DNA of 64,000 bases from Streptococcus sp. 2342 (GTDB taxonomy: Bacteria > Bacillota > Bacilli > Lactobacillales > Streptococcaceae): assembly GCF_013276795.1 (NCBI RefSeq), contig NZ_VMLR01000003.1:682001-746000 (forward strand), read 5' to 3'. Of the stretch, positions 18,700 through 28,638 are shown one piece after another. The notes under the pieces were generated by a model that was not told the origin of the DNA, searched no databases, and saw only the letters and a program-made list of their open reading frames with translations. Every line of letters begins with the position of its first letter. Position 1 is the first letter of the stretch. The position numbers and the translations under genes are program-made.

Positions 18700-20721
18700 A
18701 TGAAGAAACTATTCATATTATTATCAACTTTTTTTCTCAGCTTCTTCCTTGCTTGGATTATTGTCTTACGTGCGCCACAATATTTATATGCAAGCTATGA
18801 TTCCGTCTCTTTACTTCGTGTCAAAAAAGATACTCAGGAACCGACGCGTGAGATATTTGAACAGGAATTGGAGAATTTTGCAAACTCAGAACAGAGTTTA
18901 ATAGCTAGAAGAATTGTAGAGCCGAGTAAGGATGGGACGACCAACTTTACTTATGCAACTTATGGTCAGGGAACTTTACCAAAAGAATTCCAAGAAGCTA
19001 GCCAAGAAAGTCGTGAACGTAGTGATCCGCTAAATAGTTATCTCCTTTTGTCAGGCTCCTTGACGAAAGAAAAGCTTGCCGATAAATTAGGAGATTTGGG
19101 TTATAAAGCAATTGCTGACAGAAAGACACCTCCCTATTCCCTTGCTTTTAGAATGTTACTAATTCCCCTTATTTTAATTAGTTTAGCAATATTTGGCTTA
19201 TCTTTCTTTGCTTTAGTGATTATCACTCGGATTAAGGAAATGAGAGCAGCAGGTATAAAACTCTTTTCTGGTCAGACTCTCTTATCCATCATGGGGCATT
19301 CTTTATCGACTGATATTAAGTGGCTCCTTCTATCAGCCCTCCTTTCCTTCCTAGGTGGGGGAGTCGTTCTTTTTAGTCAAGGTTTGTTTTATCCTATCTT
19401 GTTAGCCACCTATGGTTTTGGGATTAGTTTCTATCTGTTGTTTTTATTGGGTATTTCAATTTTACTAATGCTCCTTTATCTAATGAGTTTGAGTTATAAA
19501 GCATTAGTTCCTGTTATTAAGGGAAGATTACCCCTTAAACGCTTGATGGCTTTAACCCTATTGTGTCAGTTAGTAGCTGTTTTTACAGTGGGCTACGCTG
19601 TTAAGACAGGCTTGACATCTTACCAACGATTGAAAGAACTTGAAATTTCAAAACAAGCATGGCAGGACAGAGCAGACTATTATCAAATTTCTTTTGGCTT
19701 AGGTGATAGAGTAAAAGATACAGAAAATCAGAGCAAGTGGTATGCCTTTGCCAAGGAAGCAATCGAAGAAGAACAAGCTCTTTATGTAAAGGATAATCTG
19801 TTCCATTTTGCCAATCCTCAAGGAAAAAATGAACAGGGAGAGACACTGGATACCTATAGTCCAGATGCTAATGTTCTCTATGTCAGTCCAAGTTATTTGG
19901 ACAAGGAAAATGTACCTGTAAATGGTGAGACTAGACAGAAACTAGCTCATCTTCAAAAAGGTGAATTTGGACTCTTATTACCAGAATCTCTTCGTTCACA
20001 GGAAGCAGAACTTAAGAAAGCTTTTGAAGAAAGATTGAGTTATTATGGAAAATCTGGTGAGGAGGCAAGCGCTCCTTTAGAGTATGAAATGAGAGCGATT
20101 GTTAGCTATCTTCCAACAGGAGAGAAGCGATTTATTTATAATAACGGTGAAAGCCCAGTATCCATTCAGTACTTAACCGATCCGATTTTAGTTGTATTTA
20201 CTCCAACATCTACAGGTGATAGTTTCATTTCAAAATATGTTTGGTCTATCAATGCTGGAAAACAACTTTTTATCAAAGGATATGAGAGTGGGCTAGAACT
20301 CTTGAAGAAAGCTGGAATTTATGAGCAAGTATCCTATCTTAAAGAAGGAAGAAGTGTTTATCTAACTCGTTATAATGAAGTTCAAACTGAAACAGCAACT
20401 TTAATCTTAGGAGCTATTGTGGGGATAGCTAGTTCCTTGTTACTCTTTTATTCTGTCAATCTTCTATATTTCGAGCAATTCCGCCGAGATATTTTGATTA
20501 AACGAATTTCAGGTTTACGATTTTTTGAAACACATGCTCAGTATATGGTTAGTCAATTTGCCAGTTTTGTATTTGGTGCTAGTCTCTTTATTTTAAGCAG
20601 TCGAGACTTGGTGATTGGCTTGCTCACTTTATTAGTCTTTCTAGCTAGTGCAGTTTTGACGCTTTACCGTCAAGCTCAGAAAGAATCTCGTGTTTCTATG
20701 ACAATTATGAAAGGAAAATAG
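18700..20721 (+). CDS. DUF1430 bacteriocin-associated ABC permease
   Basis: 673 residues. One N-terminal helix (MKKLFILLSTFFLSFFLAWIIVL), three helices around residues 145-265, one near 280-300, a ~260-residue extracellular domain, and three C-terminal helices (~565-665): a MacB/FtsX-like layout. It fits the integral membrane component that accompanies lactococcin-972-type bacteriocins (DUF1430, bacteriocin-associated integral membrane protein). The next gene, 1 bp after the stop, is its ATPase. No bacteriocin precursor gene is present upstream. It may give immunity, export a peptide made elsewhere, or be a remnant. Confidence 0.8.
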   Translation: MKKLFILLSTFFLSFFLAWIIVLRAPQYLYASYDSVSLLRVKKDTQEPTREIFEQELENFANSEQSLIARRIVEPSKDGTTNFTYATYGQGTLPKEFQEASQESRERSDPLNSYLLLSGSLTKEKLADKLGDLGYKAIADRKTPPYSLAFRMLLIPLILISLAIFGLSFFALVIITRIKEMRAAGIKLFSGQTLLSIMGHSLSTDIKWLLLSALLSFLGGGVVLFSQGLFYPILLATYGFGISFYLLFLLGISILLMLLYLMSLSYKALVPVIKGRLPLKRLMALTLLCQLVAVFTVGYAVKTGLTSYQRLKELEISKQAWQDRADYYQISFGLGDRVKDTENQSKWYAFAKEAIEEEQALYVKDNLFHFANPQGKNEQGETLDTYSPDANVLYVSPSYLDKENVPVNGETRQKLAHLQKGEFGLLLPESLRSQEAELKKAFEERLSYYGKSGEEASAPLEYEMRAIVSYLPTGEKRFIYNNGESPVSIQYLTDPILVVFTPTSTGDSFISKYVWSINAGKQLFIKGYESGLELLKKAGIYEQVSYLKEGRSVYLTRYNEVQTETATLILGAIVGIASSLLLFYSVNLLYFEQFRRDILIKRISGLRFFETHAQYMVSQFASFVFGASLFILSSRDLVIGLLTLLVFLASAVLTLYRQAQKESRVSMTIMKGK

Positions 20722-20722
20722 G

Positions 20723-21364
20723 ATGATTGAACTAAAGAATATATCTAAAAAATTTGGAAGCCGTCAGCTATTTTCAGATACGAATCTTCATTTTGAAGGT
20801 GGGAAAATTTATGCCTTAATCGGAACAAGTGGCTGTGGTAAGACAACACTCTTGAATATGATTGGACGATTAGAGCCATATGATAAAGGACAAATCATCT
20901 ATGATGGCACTTCTCTTAAGGACATCAAGCCTTCTGTTTTCTTTAGAGATTACTTGGGATACTTATTTCAAGATTTTGGCTTAATTGAAAGCCAAACCGT
21001 CAAAGAGAATCTCAATCTGGGTTTAGTTGGTAAAAAGTTGAAGGAAAAAGAGAAAATCTCTTTGATGAAACAAGCTCTAAACCGTGTTAACCTCTCTTAT
21101 TTAGATTTAAAGCAGCCTATCTTTGAATTATCAGGAGGAGAAGCACAACGTGTTGCACTAGCGAAGATAATTTTAAAGGATCCACCTTTGATTCTCGCAG
21201 ATGAACCAACCGCTTCACTAGACCCCAAAAACTCTGAGGAATTACTTTCTATCCTAGAATCTTTAAAAAATCCGAATCGGACCATTATTATTGCGACCCA
21301 CAATCCTCTGATTTGGGAACAAGTGGACCAAGTCATTCGAGTTACCGATTTATCACATAGATGA
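20723..21364 (+). CDS. ABC transporter ATPase, lactococcin-972 group
   Basis: 213 residues. Walker A GTSGCGKTT (~33-41), Q-loop FQDFGLI (~83), signature LSGGEAQR (~136-143), Walker B LILADEPTASLDP (~155), H-loop ATHNP (~192). LolD/MacB-like ATPase partnering the DUF1430 permease directly upstream. Family assignment comes from that pairing. Confidence 0.85.
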   Translation: MIELKNISKKFGSRQLFSDTNLHFEGGKIYALIGTSGCGKTTLLNMIGRLEPYDKGQIIYDGTSLKDIKPSVFFRDYLGYLFQDFGLIESQTVKENLNLGLVGKKLKEKEKISLMKQALNRVNLSYLDLKQPIFELSGGEAQRVALAKIILKDPPLILADEPTASLDPKNSEELLSILESLKNPNRTIIIATHNPLIWEQVDQVIRVTDLSHR

Positions 21365-21378
21365 TATGGTAAGATTCA

Positions 21379-21481
21379 TACTCAATGAAAATCAAAAAGC
21401 AAACTAGGAAGCTAGCCGCAGGCTGTACTTGAGTACGGCAAGGCGAAGCTGACGTGGTTTGAAGAGATTTTCGAAGAGTAT
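21379..21481 (-). repeat. Short BOX element (boxA-boxC)
   Basis: ATACTCAATGAAAATCAAA at left, GGTTTGAAGAGATTTTCG at right; same short form as the one at 18483. Confidence 0.9.
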
Positions 21482-21495
21482 CAGTTAGAAGAAAG

Positions 21496-21523
21496 AGTCA
21501 CAAACACACTTTGTGGCTTTTTT
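21496..21523 (+). terminator. Terminator before murD
   Basis: AGTCACAAA / TTTGTGGCT stem (one G-U) and T-run. Followed 17 bp on by TGGTAAAAT, the probable murD extended -10 (21540-21545). Confidence 0.75.
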
Positions 21524-21572
21524 ATTTCCATAAAAATGGTAAAATAGTAGGAGTAGAAATGGAGTTCGAGAC

Positions 21573-22925
21573 ATGAAAGTAATAGATCAATTTAAAAATA
21601 AGAAAGTCCTTGTTTTAGGTTTGGCCAAGTCTGGTGAATCTGCAGCTCGTTTGTTGGATAAGCTGGGTGCCATTGTGACAGTAAATGACGGGAAACCATT
21701 CGAGGACAATCCAGCTGCGCAAAGTTTGCTGGAAGAAGGGATCAAGGTCATCACAGGCGGTCATCCTTTGGAACTCTTGGATGAAGAGTTTGCCCTTATG
21801 GTAAAAAATCCAGGTATCCCTTACAGCAATCCCATGATTGAAAAGGCTTTGGCCAAGGGAATTCCAGTCTTGACTGAGGTGGAATTGGCTTATTTGATTT
21901 CTGAAGCACCGATTGTTGGTATTACTGGTTCGAATGGTAAAACAACCACAACGACTATGATTGGGGACGTTTTGACTGCTGCTGGGCAACATGGTCTTTT
22001 ATCAGGAAATATCGGCTATCCAGCCAGTCAAGTGGCCCAAACTGCGTCAGACAAGGACACGCTTGTCATGGAGCTTTCTTCTTTCCAACTCATGGGAGTT
22101 CAAGAATTCCATCCTGAGATTGCGGTTATTACCAACCTCATGCCAACTCATATCGATTATCATGGTTCTTTTGAGGAATATGTAGCAGCTAAGTGGAATA
22201 TCCAGAACAAGATGACAGCAGCTGATTTCCTTGTTTTGAACTTTAACCAAGACTTGGCAAAAGAATTGGCAAGAAAAACACAAGCTACAGTTGTACCATT
22301 CTCAACACTTGAAAAGGTTGATGGAGCTTATTTGGAAGATGGTCAGCTCTACTTCCGTGGGGAAGTAGTCATGGCAGCGAATGAAATCGGAGTTCCAGGT
22401 AGTCACAATGTGGAAAATGCGCTTGCGACTATTGCTGTAGCCAAGCTTCGTGGTGTTGATAACCAGATCATCAAAGAAACTCTTTCAGCCTTTGGTGGTG
22501 TCAAACACCGTCTCCAATTTGTGGATGCAATCAAGGGTGTCAAATTCTATAATGATAGCAAGTCAACCAATATCTTGGCTACTCAAAAAGCCTTGTCAGG
22601 ATTTGACAACAGCAAGGTCATTTTGATTGCAGGTGGTTTGGACCGTGGTAATGAGTTTGACGAACTGGTGCCAGATATTACTGGACTCAAGAAGATGGTC
22701 ATCTTGGGTCAGTCTGCAGAACGTGTCAAACGGGCAGCAGACAAGGCTGGTGTGGCATATGTGGATGCGACTGATATTGCAGATGCGACCCGCAAGGCCT
22801 ATGAGCTTGCGACTCAAGGAGATGTGGTTCTTCTTAGTCCTGCTAATGCCAGCTGGGATATGTATGCTAACTTTGAAGTACGTGGCGACCTCTTTATCGA
22901 CACAGTAGCGGAGTTAAAAGAATAA
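21573..22925 (+). CDS. murD: UDP-N-acetylmuramoyl-L-alanine--D-glutamate ligase
   Basis: 450 residues; adds D-Glu to the cytosolic peptidoglycan precursor. N-terminal Rossmann domain ([14 protein letters not shown]), central ATP-binding domain with [14 protein letters not shown] (~residues 116-129), [10 protein letters not shown] (~residue 190), and C-terminal domain with YNDSKSTN (~328-335) carrying the catalytic Lys region, and [11 protein letters not shown]. First gene of murD-murG-divIB, the usual streptococcal arrangement. Confidence 0.97.
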   Translation: MKVIDQFKNKKVLVLGLAKSGESAARLLDKLGAIVTVNDGKPFEDNPAAQSLLEEGIKVITGGHPLELLDEEFALMVKNPGIPYSNPMIEKALAKGIPVLTEVELAYLISEAPIVGITGSNGKTTTTTMIGDVLTAAGQHGLLSGNIGYPASQVAQTASDKDTLVMELSSFQLMGVQEFHPEIAVITNLMPTHIDYHGSFEEYVAAKWNIQNKMTAADFLVLNFNQDLAKELARKTQATVVPFSTLEKVDGAYLEDGQLYFRGEVVMAANEIGVPGSHNVENALATIAVAKLRGVDNQIIKETLSAFGGVKHRLQFVDAIKGVKFYNDSKSTNILATQKALSGFDNSKVILIAGGLDRGNEFDELVPDITGLKKMVILGQSAERVKRAADKAGVAYVDATDIADATRKAYELATQGDVVLLSPANASWDMYANFEVRGDLFIDTVAELKE

Positions 22926-22926
22926 T

Positions 22927-23985
22927 ATGAAAAAAATTGTCTTTACAGGTGGGGGGACAGTTGGACACGTTACCCTCAATCTTTTGTTAATGCCCAAGTT
23001 CATCGAAGATGGCTGGGAAGTCCACTATATCGGGGACAAGCGTGGTATCGAACACCAAGAAATCCTCAAGTCAGGTCTGGATGTTACCTTCCATTCCATT
23101 GCTACTGGAAAATTGCGTCGTTATTTCTCTTGGCAAAATATGCTGGATGTCTTCAAAGTTGGTTGGGGAATTATCCAATCTCTCTTTATCATGTTGCGAC
23201 TTCGTCCACAGGCCCTTTTCTCAAAAGGGGGCTTTGTCTCAGTACCGCCTGTTATCGCTGCGCGTGTGTCAGGAGTGCCAGTCTTTATTCACGAATCTGA
23301 CCTGTCTATGGGCTTGGCCAATAAAATCGCCTATAAATTTGCGACCAAGATGTATTCAACCTTTGAGCAAGCTTCAAGTTTGTCTAAGGTTGAGCATGTG
23401 GGAGCAGTGACCAAGGTTTCAGACCAAAAAACTCTAGAACCCGATGAATTGGTGGATATTCAAACACACTTTAATCCCCAATTGCCAACTGTATTGTTTG
23501 TCGGCGGTTCTGCAGGTGCTCGTGTCTTTAACCAATTGGTGACAGACCATAAGAAAGAACTGACAGAGCGCTACAATATTATCAATTTAACTGGAGATTC
23601 TAGCCTGAACGAGTTGAGCCAAAATCTTTTTCGTGTTGACTATGTGACCAATCTCTATCAACCCTTGATGGAATTGGCTGATATTGTTGTGACACGTGGT
23701 GGTGCTAATACGATTTTTGAGCTCTTGGCCATGGCAAAATTGCATGTTATTGTGCCACTTGGTCGTGAAGCTAGTCGTGGAGACCAGATTGAGAACGCAG
23801 CCTACTTTGTAAAAAAAGGCTATGCAGAAGAGCTTCAAGAAAGTGATTTGACTTTGGATAGTTTGGAAGAGAAGCTGTCTCACTTACTAAGCCACAAGGA
23901 AGAATACAAAGCTAAGATGAAGGCTTCTAAGGAATTGAAATCTCTAGCAGATTTTTATCAACTGTTGAAAAAAGATTTATCATAA
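22927..23985 (+). CDS. murG: UDP-GlcNAc : lipid I N-acetylglucosaminyltransferase
   Basis: 352 residues; converts lipid I to lipid II at the inner face of the membrane. [14 protein letters not shown] at residues 8-21 (the GGTGGH loop, here GGTVGH), [11 protein letters not shown] (~100), [13 protein letters not shown], and the UDP-binding [10 protein letters not shown] and [13 protein letters not shown] (~258-270). Starts one base after the murD stop. The second G of the loop is Val, as also seen in other streptococci. Confidence 0.95.
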   Translation: MKKIVFTGGGTVGHVTLNLLLMPKFIEDGWEVHYIGDKRGIEHQEILKSGLDVTFHSIATGKLRRYFSWQNMLDVFKVGWGIIQSLFIMLRLRPQALFSKGGFVSVPPVIAARVSGVPVFIHESDLSMGLANKIAYKFATKMYSTFEQASSLSKVEHVGAVTKVSDQKTLEPDELVDIQTHFNPQLPTVLFVGGSAGARVFNQLVTDHKKELTERYNIINLTGDSSLNELSQNLFRVDYVTNLYQPLMELADIVVTRGGANTIFELLAMAKLHVIVPLGREASRGDQIENAAYFVKKGYAEELQESDLTLDSLEEKLSHLLSHKEEYKAKMKASKELKSLADFYQLLKKDLS

Positions 23986-23994
23986 GGAAAGTAA

Positions 23995-25215
23995 ATGTCA
24001 AAAGATAAGAAAAATGAGGGCAAAGAAATCCTCGAAGAATTTAAAGAGTTATCAGAATGGCAGAAACGGAACCAAGAATATCTAAAAAAGAAGGCTGAAG
24101 AAGAGGCAGCCCTAGCTGAGGAGAAAGAAAAGGAAAGACAAGCTCGAATGGCTTCAAAATCTGAAGATTCAGATGAAACTGAAGACCAAGAGAGTGAATC
24201 TAATCCAAAGGATCCAGAATCAGCTAAGGAAGAGTTTGAAGAAAAAGTAGAAGCCCCAGAGGGTGACAAAGAGGAAGAAGAGATAGAAGAATCAGGGGCT
24301 AAAGAGGACGAAGAACAGGATAAAAAGCTTGCTAAAAAGGCTGCAAAGGAAAAACTAGCCAAAGCAAAGATTCCTGGCCTCCATATCTTGCGAGCCTTCA
24401 CGATTTTATTTCCAAGTCTGCTTTTATTGATTGTCTCTGCCTACCTACTCAGTCCTTATGCGACCATGAAGGATATTCGTGTTGAGGGAATGGTGCACAC
24501 TACGGCTGATGATATTCGACAGGCTTCAGGCATTCAGGATTCGGATTATACGATTAGCCTTCTGCTAGACAGGGCAAAATATGAAGAGCAGATTAAGTCT
24601 AACTATTGGGTTGAATCAGCTCAACTTGTCTATCAATTTCCAACCAAGTTCACTATCAAGGTCAAGGAATACGATATTGTGGCCTACTATGTTTCTGGTG
24701 AAAATCATTATCCTATTCTTTCCAGCGGTCAGCTTGAGACCAGTGCTGTGAGCTTGGTTAGTCTCCCAGAAACTTATATATCAGTTCTCTTTAATGACAG
24801 CGAACAAATCAAGGCTTTTGTCTCAGAACTTGCTCAAATTAGCCCAGAACTCAAGGCTGCTATCCAAAAGGTGGAATTAGCTCCCAGCAAGGTCACTTCC
24901 GATTTAATTCGATTGACCATGAATGATTCGGACGAAGTCTTGGTTCCGCTTTCTGAAATGAGTAAGAAACTGCCTTATTACAGCAAGATTAAGCCTCAAT
25001 TGTCAGAACCGAGTGTGGTCGATATGGAAGCTGGAATTTACAGTTACACAGTGGCGGATAAATTGATTATGGAAGCTGAGGAAAAAGCCAAACAAGAGGC
25101 TAAGGAAGCCGAGAAAAAGCAGGAAGAAGAACGTAAACGTTTAGAAGAAGAACAGAAAAAACAAGAGGAAGAGAGCAATCGAAACCAAACGACCCAGCGC
25201 TCATCGCGTCGCTAG
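23995..25215 (+). CDS. divIB: Cell division protein DivIB/FtsQ
   Basis: 406 residues. Long acidic and Lys-rich cytosolic N-terminus (~1-130), one membrane helix (FTILFPSLLLLIVSAYLL, ~137-155), a POTRA domain (MKDIRVEGMVHTTADDIRQ), a beta domain, and a charged Glu/Lys-rich C-terminal tail (~355-400). Divisome protein that bridges FtsL/DivIC and the septal synthase. Follows murG by 9 bp. Length and domain order are normal for streptococci. Confidence 0.93.
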   Translation: MSKDKKNEGKEILEEFKELSEWQKRNQEYLKKKAEEEAALAEEKEKERQARMASKSEDSDETEDQESESNPKDPESAKEEFEEKVEAPEGDKEEEEIEESGAKEDEEQDKKLAKKAAKEKLAKAKIPGLHILRAFTILFPSLLLLIVSAYLLSPYATMKDIRVEGMVHTTADDIRQASGIQDSDYTISLLLDRAKYEEQIKSNYWVESAQLVYQFPTKFTIKVKEYDIVAYYVSGENHYPILSSGQLETSAVSLVSLPETYISVLFNDSEQIKAFVSELAQISPELKAAIQKVELAPSKVTSDLIRLTMNDSDEVLVPLSEMSKKLPYYSKIKPQLSEPSVVDMEAGIYSYTVADKLIMEAEEKAKQEAKEAEKKQEEERKRLEEEQKKQEEESNRNQTTQRSSRR

Positions 25216-25258
25216 TCTTACCTTTTCTCCTATAGCTCTTTAGTGACCATATTTTTAC

Positions 25259-25287
25259 TTGACAAGTGCTGGTAGAAATAATAGAAT
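25259..25287 (+). promoter_or_regulatory. pyrFE promoter
   Basis: TTGACA at 25259-25264, 17-bp spacer, TAGAAT at 25282-25287. Confidence 0.75.
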
Positions 25288-25292
25288 AGTAA

Positions 25293-25394
25293 AAAACCTT
25301 TAAAGCAGTCCAGAGAGGCAGCTAAGGTTAAACGGTGAAAGGGTGGAGACTACCCATTTTTCGTGGAACCTTGCTGTTGGCAGGTTCCTTTTTT
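25293..25394 (+). promoter_or_regulatory. PyrR-type transcription attenuator
   Basis: AACCTT (from 25296) and AAGGTT (ending 25329) bracket GCAGTCCAGAGAGGCAGC, the conserved PyrR-binding loop (CCAGAGAGG). Downstream GGAACCTTGC / GCAGGTTCC with six T (25365-25394) is the terminator. UMP-loaded PyrR should favour termination. pyrR itself is not in the window. Confidence 0.88.
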
Positions 25395-25447
25395 CGTGGC
25401 TTCTTGTGGCCAGACTCTCTCACTAGCAAAGGTAAAAGGAGAAACCT

Positions 25448-26149
25448 ATGCGAGAACATCGTCCAGTTATTGCTCTTGATTTTCCTAGTTTTGAGGTGGT
25501 CAAGGAATTCTTAGCTCTTTTTCCAGCAGAAGAAAGCCTTTATCTTAAGGTAGGGATGGAGCTTTATTACGCAACGGGGCCTGAGATTGTGTCTTACTTG
25601 AAAGGCCTGGGGCACAGTGTCTTTTTGGATCTCAAGCTGCATGACATTCCTAATACAGTCAAGTCAGCCATGAAGGTCTTGTCTCAGCTTGGTGTGGATA
25701 TGACTAATGTTCATGCGGCTGGTGGTGTAGAGATGATGAAGGCGGCGCGTGAAGGTCTTGGAAACCAAGCCAAATTGATCGCTGTAACGCAGCTCACATC
25801 AACATCAGAAGCTCAGATGAAGGAGTTCCAAAATATCCAAACTAGCCTGCAAGAGTCTGTGATTCATTATGCTAAGAAGACAGCTGAAGCGGGATTAGAT
25901 GGTGTTGTCTGCTCGGCTCAGGAAGTGCAAGTCATCAAGCAGGCTACCAATCCAGATTTTATCTGTCTGACACCGGGGATTCGTCCAGCAGGTGCTGCAG
26001 TTGGAGACCAAAAACGCGTCATGACACCTGCTGATGCCTATCAAATCGGCAGTGACTATATCGTAGTGGGACGTCCCATTACCCAAGCTGAGGATCCTGT
26101 TGTAGCTTATCATGCCATCAAGGATGAATGGACACAGGACTGGAATTAA
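25448..26149 (+). CDS. pyrF: Orotidine 5'-phosphate decarboxylase
   Basis: 233 residues; last step to [11 protein letters not shown] at the N-terminus, catalytic [16 protein letters not shown] with the Asp-Lys-x-x-Asp array (~60-75), and [18 protein letters not shown] (~180-197) followed by VVGRPIT. AAAGGAGAAACCT precedes the ATG. Operon with pyrE under the PyrR attenuator. Confidence 0.96.
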   Translation: MREHRPVIALDFPSFEVVKEFLALFPAEESLYLKVGMELYYATGPEIVSYLKGLGHSVFLDLKLHDIPNTVKSAMKVLSQLGVDMTNVHAAGGVEMMKAAREGLGNQAKLIAVTQLTSTSEAQMKEFQNIQTSLQESVIHYAKKTAEAGLDGVVCSAQEVQVIKQATNPDFICLTPGIRPAGAAVGDQKRVMTPADAYQIGSDYIVVGRPITQAEDPVVAYHAIKDEWTQDWN

Positions 26150-26182
26150 AGAACTAGATTAGAAAAATAAAAGGAGAAGACC

Positions 26183-26815
26183 ATGACACTTGCTAAAGAT
26201 ATTGCTAGCCACCTCTTAAAAATCCAAGCCGTTTACCTCAAACCAGAGGAGCCTTTCACTTGGGCCTCTGGTATCAAGTCACCCATTTATACGGATAACC
26301 GTGTGACATTAGCCTATCCAGAAACTCGTACCCTAATTGAAAATGGCTTTGTAGATGCTATCAAAGAAGCCTTTCCAGAGGTAGAAGTGATTGCAGGAAC
26401 TGCAACAGCAGGGATTCCACACGGAGCTATTATTGCTGACAAGATGAATCTGCCATTTGCCTATATCCGTAGCAAACCAAAAGACCACGGAGCTGGTAAT
26501 CAAATTGAAGGCCGTGTAGCTCAAGGTCAAAAAATGGTAGTGGTTGAAGACCTCATTTCAACTGGTGGTTCTGTTCTTGAAGCCGTAGCAGCAGCTAAAC
26601 GCGAAGGAGCAGATGTACTTGGAGTTGTAGCGATTTTTAGTTACCAATTGCCAAAAGCAGATAAGAACTTTGCAGATGCTGGTGTTAAACTTGTGACGCT
26701 TTCTAACTACAGTGAACTCATTCACCTAGCCCAAGAAGAAGGATATATCACACCAGAGGGACTCGATCTTCTAAAACGCTTTAAAGAAGACCAAGAAAAT
26801 TGGCAAAACGTTTAA
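26183..26815 (+). CDS. pyrE: Orotate phosphoribosyltransferase
   Basis: 210 residues; joins orotate and PRPP to form OMP, the substrate of PyrF just upstream. PRPP motif [13 protein letters not shown] (~residues 118-130), [11 protein letters not shown] and [17 protein letters not shown] in the mobile loop. AAAAGGAGAAGACC precedes the ATG. Followed by a terminator. Confidence 0.96.
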   Translation: MTLAKDIASHLLKIQAVYLKPEEPFTWASGIKSPIYTDNRVTLAYPETRTLIENGFVDAIKEAFPEVEVIAGTATAGIPHGAIIADKMNLPFAYIRSKPKDHGAGNQIEGRVAQGQKMVVVEDLISTGGSVLEAVAAAKREGADVLGVVAIFSYQLPKADKNFADAGVKLVTLSNYSELIHLAQEEGYITPEGLDLLKRFKEDQENWQNV

Positions 26816-26823
26816 AACATAGA

Positions 26824-26861
26824 AAATCAGGTGGTTGCTAGGATTACCTGATTTTGTTTTT
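26824..26861 (+). terminator. pyrFE terminator
   Basis: AAATCAGGT / ACCTGATTT stem and T-rich tail. Confidence 0.8.
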
Positions 26862-26980
26862 AATACTAGAAAATGAAAAGATTATTTGAATTTCCATAAC
26901 TTAAGAAAGTTTATCATTTTTAATTATCTCTGTAAAATGATTGAAAGCATGAAATTTCCAAACAAAATATTTGAAAAATT

Positions 26981-27030
26981 TTGAAAAAAGAGTTAAAATA
27001 TTTTTGTAATATAAAAAGCAAACGCTTACT
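26981..27030 (+). promoter_or_regulatory. lctO promoter with cre-like site at +1
   Basis: TTGAAA at 26981-26986, 18-bp spacer, TGTAAT at 27005-27010. AGCAAACGCTTACT at 27017-27030 matches the cre consensus at 12 of 14 positions and lies at the expected transcription start. Confidence 0.6.
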
Positions 27031-27048
27031 TATTAAGGAGGGCATTTT

Positions 27049-28185
27049 ATGTCATACAAAACAAGCAATGCAGAAGGGCATGTAGATTTCATCAATACCT
27101 ATGATTTGGAGCCCATGGCGCAAAAAGTGATCCCTAAAGCAGCATTTGGCTATATCGCCAGTGGAGCAGAGGATACTTTCACTTTAAGAGAGAATATTCG
27201 TGCTTTTAACCACAAGCTCATCGTTCCTCATACACTTTGCAATGTAGAAAATCCAAGTACAGAGATTGAATTTGCAGGCGAAAAATTGTCTTCACCAATC
27301 ATTATGGCGCCTGTTGCGGCTCATAAATTGGCAAACGAACAAGGTGAAGTGGCGACTGCGCGTGGTGTGCATGAGTTCGGTTCGCTTTATACAACTAGCT
27401 CATACTCTACTGTTGACCTTCCAGAGATTTCTGAAGCCCTTCAAGGGACACCACATTGGTTCCAGTTTTACTTTAGTAAGGATGACGGTATCAACCGCCA
27501 CATCATGGACCGTGTGAAGGCTGAAGGCTATAAAGCGATTGTCTTGACGGCAGATGCTACTGTAGGGGGTAATCGTGAGGTTGATAAGCGTAATGGGTTT
27601 GTCTTCCCAGTTGGCATGCCGATTGTTGAAGAATACCTGCCAGAAGGTGCTGGTAAATCAATGGACTTTGTTTACAAATCAGCTAAACAACGCTTGTCTC
27701 CACGTGATGTAGAATTTATCGCTGAATACTCTGGTCTTCCTGTGTATGTCAAGGGACCACAATGCCGTGAGGACGTTGAACGTTCGCTTGCTGCAGGAGC
27801 TTCTGGTATCTGGGTAACCAACCACGGTGGTCGTCAAATCGACGGTGGACCAGCTGCCTTTGACTCGCTTCAAGAAGTGGCAGAAGCAGTTGATAAACGT
27901 GTGCCAATCGTCTTTGACTCTGGTGTTCGTCGTGGTCAACATGTCTTTAAAGCCTTGGCTTCAGGAGCAGACTTGGTAGCTATTGGTCGTCCGGTTATCT
28001 ATGGTCTGGCTCTCGGCGGTAGTGTTGGTGTGCGTCAAGTCTTTGAACACTTGAATGCAGAATTGAAGACAGTCATGCAATTGTCTGGAACTCAGACCAT
28101 TGAAGATGTCAAACACTTCAAGCTCCGTCACAATCCATACAACCCAACCTTCCCAGTTGACCCACGTGACTTAAAATTGTATTGA
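27049..28185 (+). CDS. lctO: L-lactate oxidase (FMN-dependent)
   Basis: 378 residues; oxidises L-lactate to pyruvate with O2, releasing H2O2. FMN/alpha-hydroxy-acid oxidase fold: SGAEDTF (~40), PIIMAPVAAHKLA (~84), LTADATVGGNREVDKRNGF, the Lys in VYVKGP (~240) and the catalytic WVTNHGGRQIDGGPA (~263). GGAGGGCATTTT precedes the ATG. Feeds pyruvate to SpxB, also encoded here. An NADH-independent enzyme; glycolate or hydroxy-acid oxidase activity is the alternative. Confidence 0.93.
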   Translation: MSYKTSNAEGHVDFINTYDLEPMAQKVIPKAAFGYIASGAEDTFTLRENIRAFNHKLIVPHTLCNVENPSTEIEFAGEKLSSPIIMAPVAAHKLANEQGEVATARGVHEFGSLYTTSSYSTVDLPEISEALQGTPHWFQFYFSKDDGINRHIMDRVKAEGYKAIVLTADATVGGNREVDKRNGFVFPVGMPIVEEYLPEGAGKSMDFVYKSAKQRLSPRDVEFIAEYSGLPVYVKGPQCREDVERSLAAGASGIWVTNHGGRQIDGGPAAFDSLQEVAEAVDKRVPIVFDSGVRRGQHVFKALASGADLVAIGRPVIYGLALGGSVGVRQVFEHLNAELKTVMQLSGTQTIEDVKHFKLRHNPYNPTFPVDPRDLKLY

Positions 28186-28196
28186 TAAAATGCTTG

Positions 28197-28220
28197 CCTC
28201 CACTGAATGTGGAGGTTTTT
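28197..28220 (+). terminator. lctO terminator
   Basis: CCTCCAC-TGAAT-GTGGAGG and five T. Confidence 0.88.
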
Positions 28221-28296
28221 GGTTATGTATTAGAAGTTTAAATAAGATCAATCTGTATCAAGAAAACTATATAAAGATATTTTTCGGTCAAATATC

Positions 28297-28325
28297 TTGC
28301 TAGGGCTTTCATTTTTTGCTATACT
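28297..28325 (+). promoter_or_regulatory. Promoter of the first thiamine leader
   Basis: TTGCTA at 28297-28302, 17-bp spacer, TGCTATACT with -10 at 28320-28325. Confidence 0.7.
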
Positions 28326-28348
28326 GGTGCAGTAATTAAATAATAAAG

Positions 28349-28503
28349 ACATTTGGGGTGCTTTAGGCTGAGATGATACCCATTGAACCTGATACAGTTA
28401 AGACTGGCGAAGGGAAATGTGAACAGTTTTTTCGTATGGTGAAATGAACGATCTAATCTTGTAAGTCAACTCTAATTCTTGATTGTAATTGGAGTTTTTT
28501 TGT
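28349..28503 (+). promoter_or_regulatory. TPP riboswitch 1 with terminator
   Basis: THI-element core TGGGGTGC, GGCTGAGATGATACCC and GAACCTGATACAGTTA; P1 arms ACATTT/AAATGT close the aptamer at 28349-28420. Terminator AACTCTAATT / AATTGGAGTT plus T-run at 28468-28503. It should shut off tenA-thiM-thiE when thiamine pyrophosphate is abundant. Confidence 0.93.
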
Positions 28504-28638
28504 TTATATAAAACTGGATAGGCTTGTTTAGGTAGCTCTCTGCAAATGCCCTAGATTTTCTTTAACAGGGTCAAGTGAAACTAGGATTTTGCTTGGTATT
28601 TTATTGATTACTAAGGAGTAAAGAGAGGAAAAATAAAT

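Noticed and set aside
25293..25394. T-box leader before pyrF
   Set aside because: GGTGGAGACTACCC and the terminator look T-box-like at a glance, but the CCAGAGAGG loop identifies a PyrR site and the downstream genes make pyrimidines.
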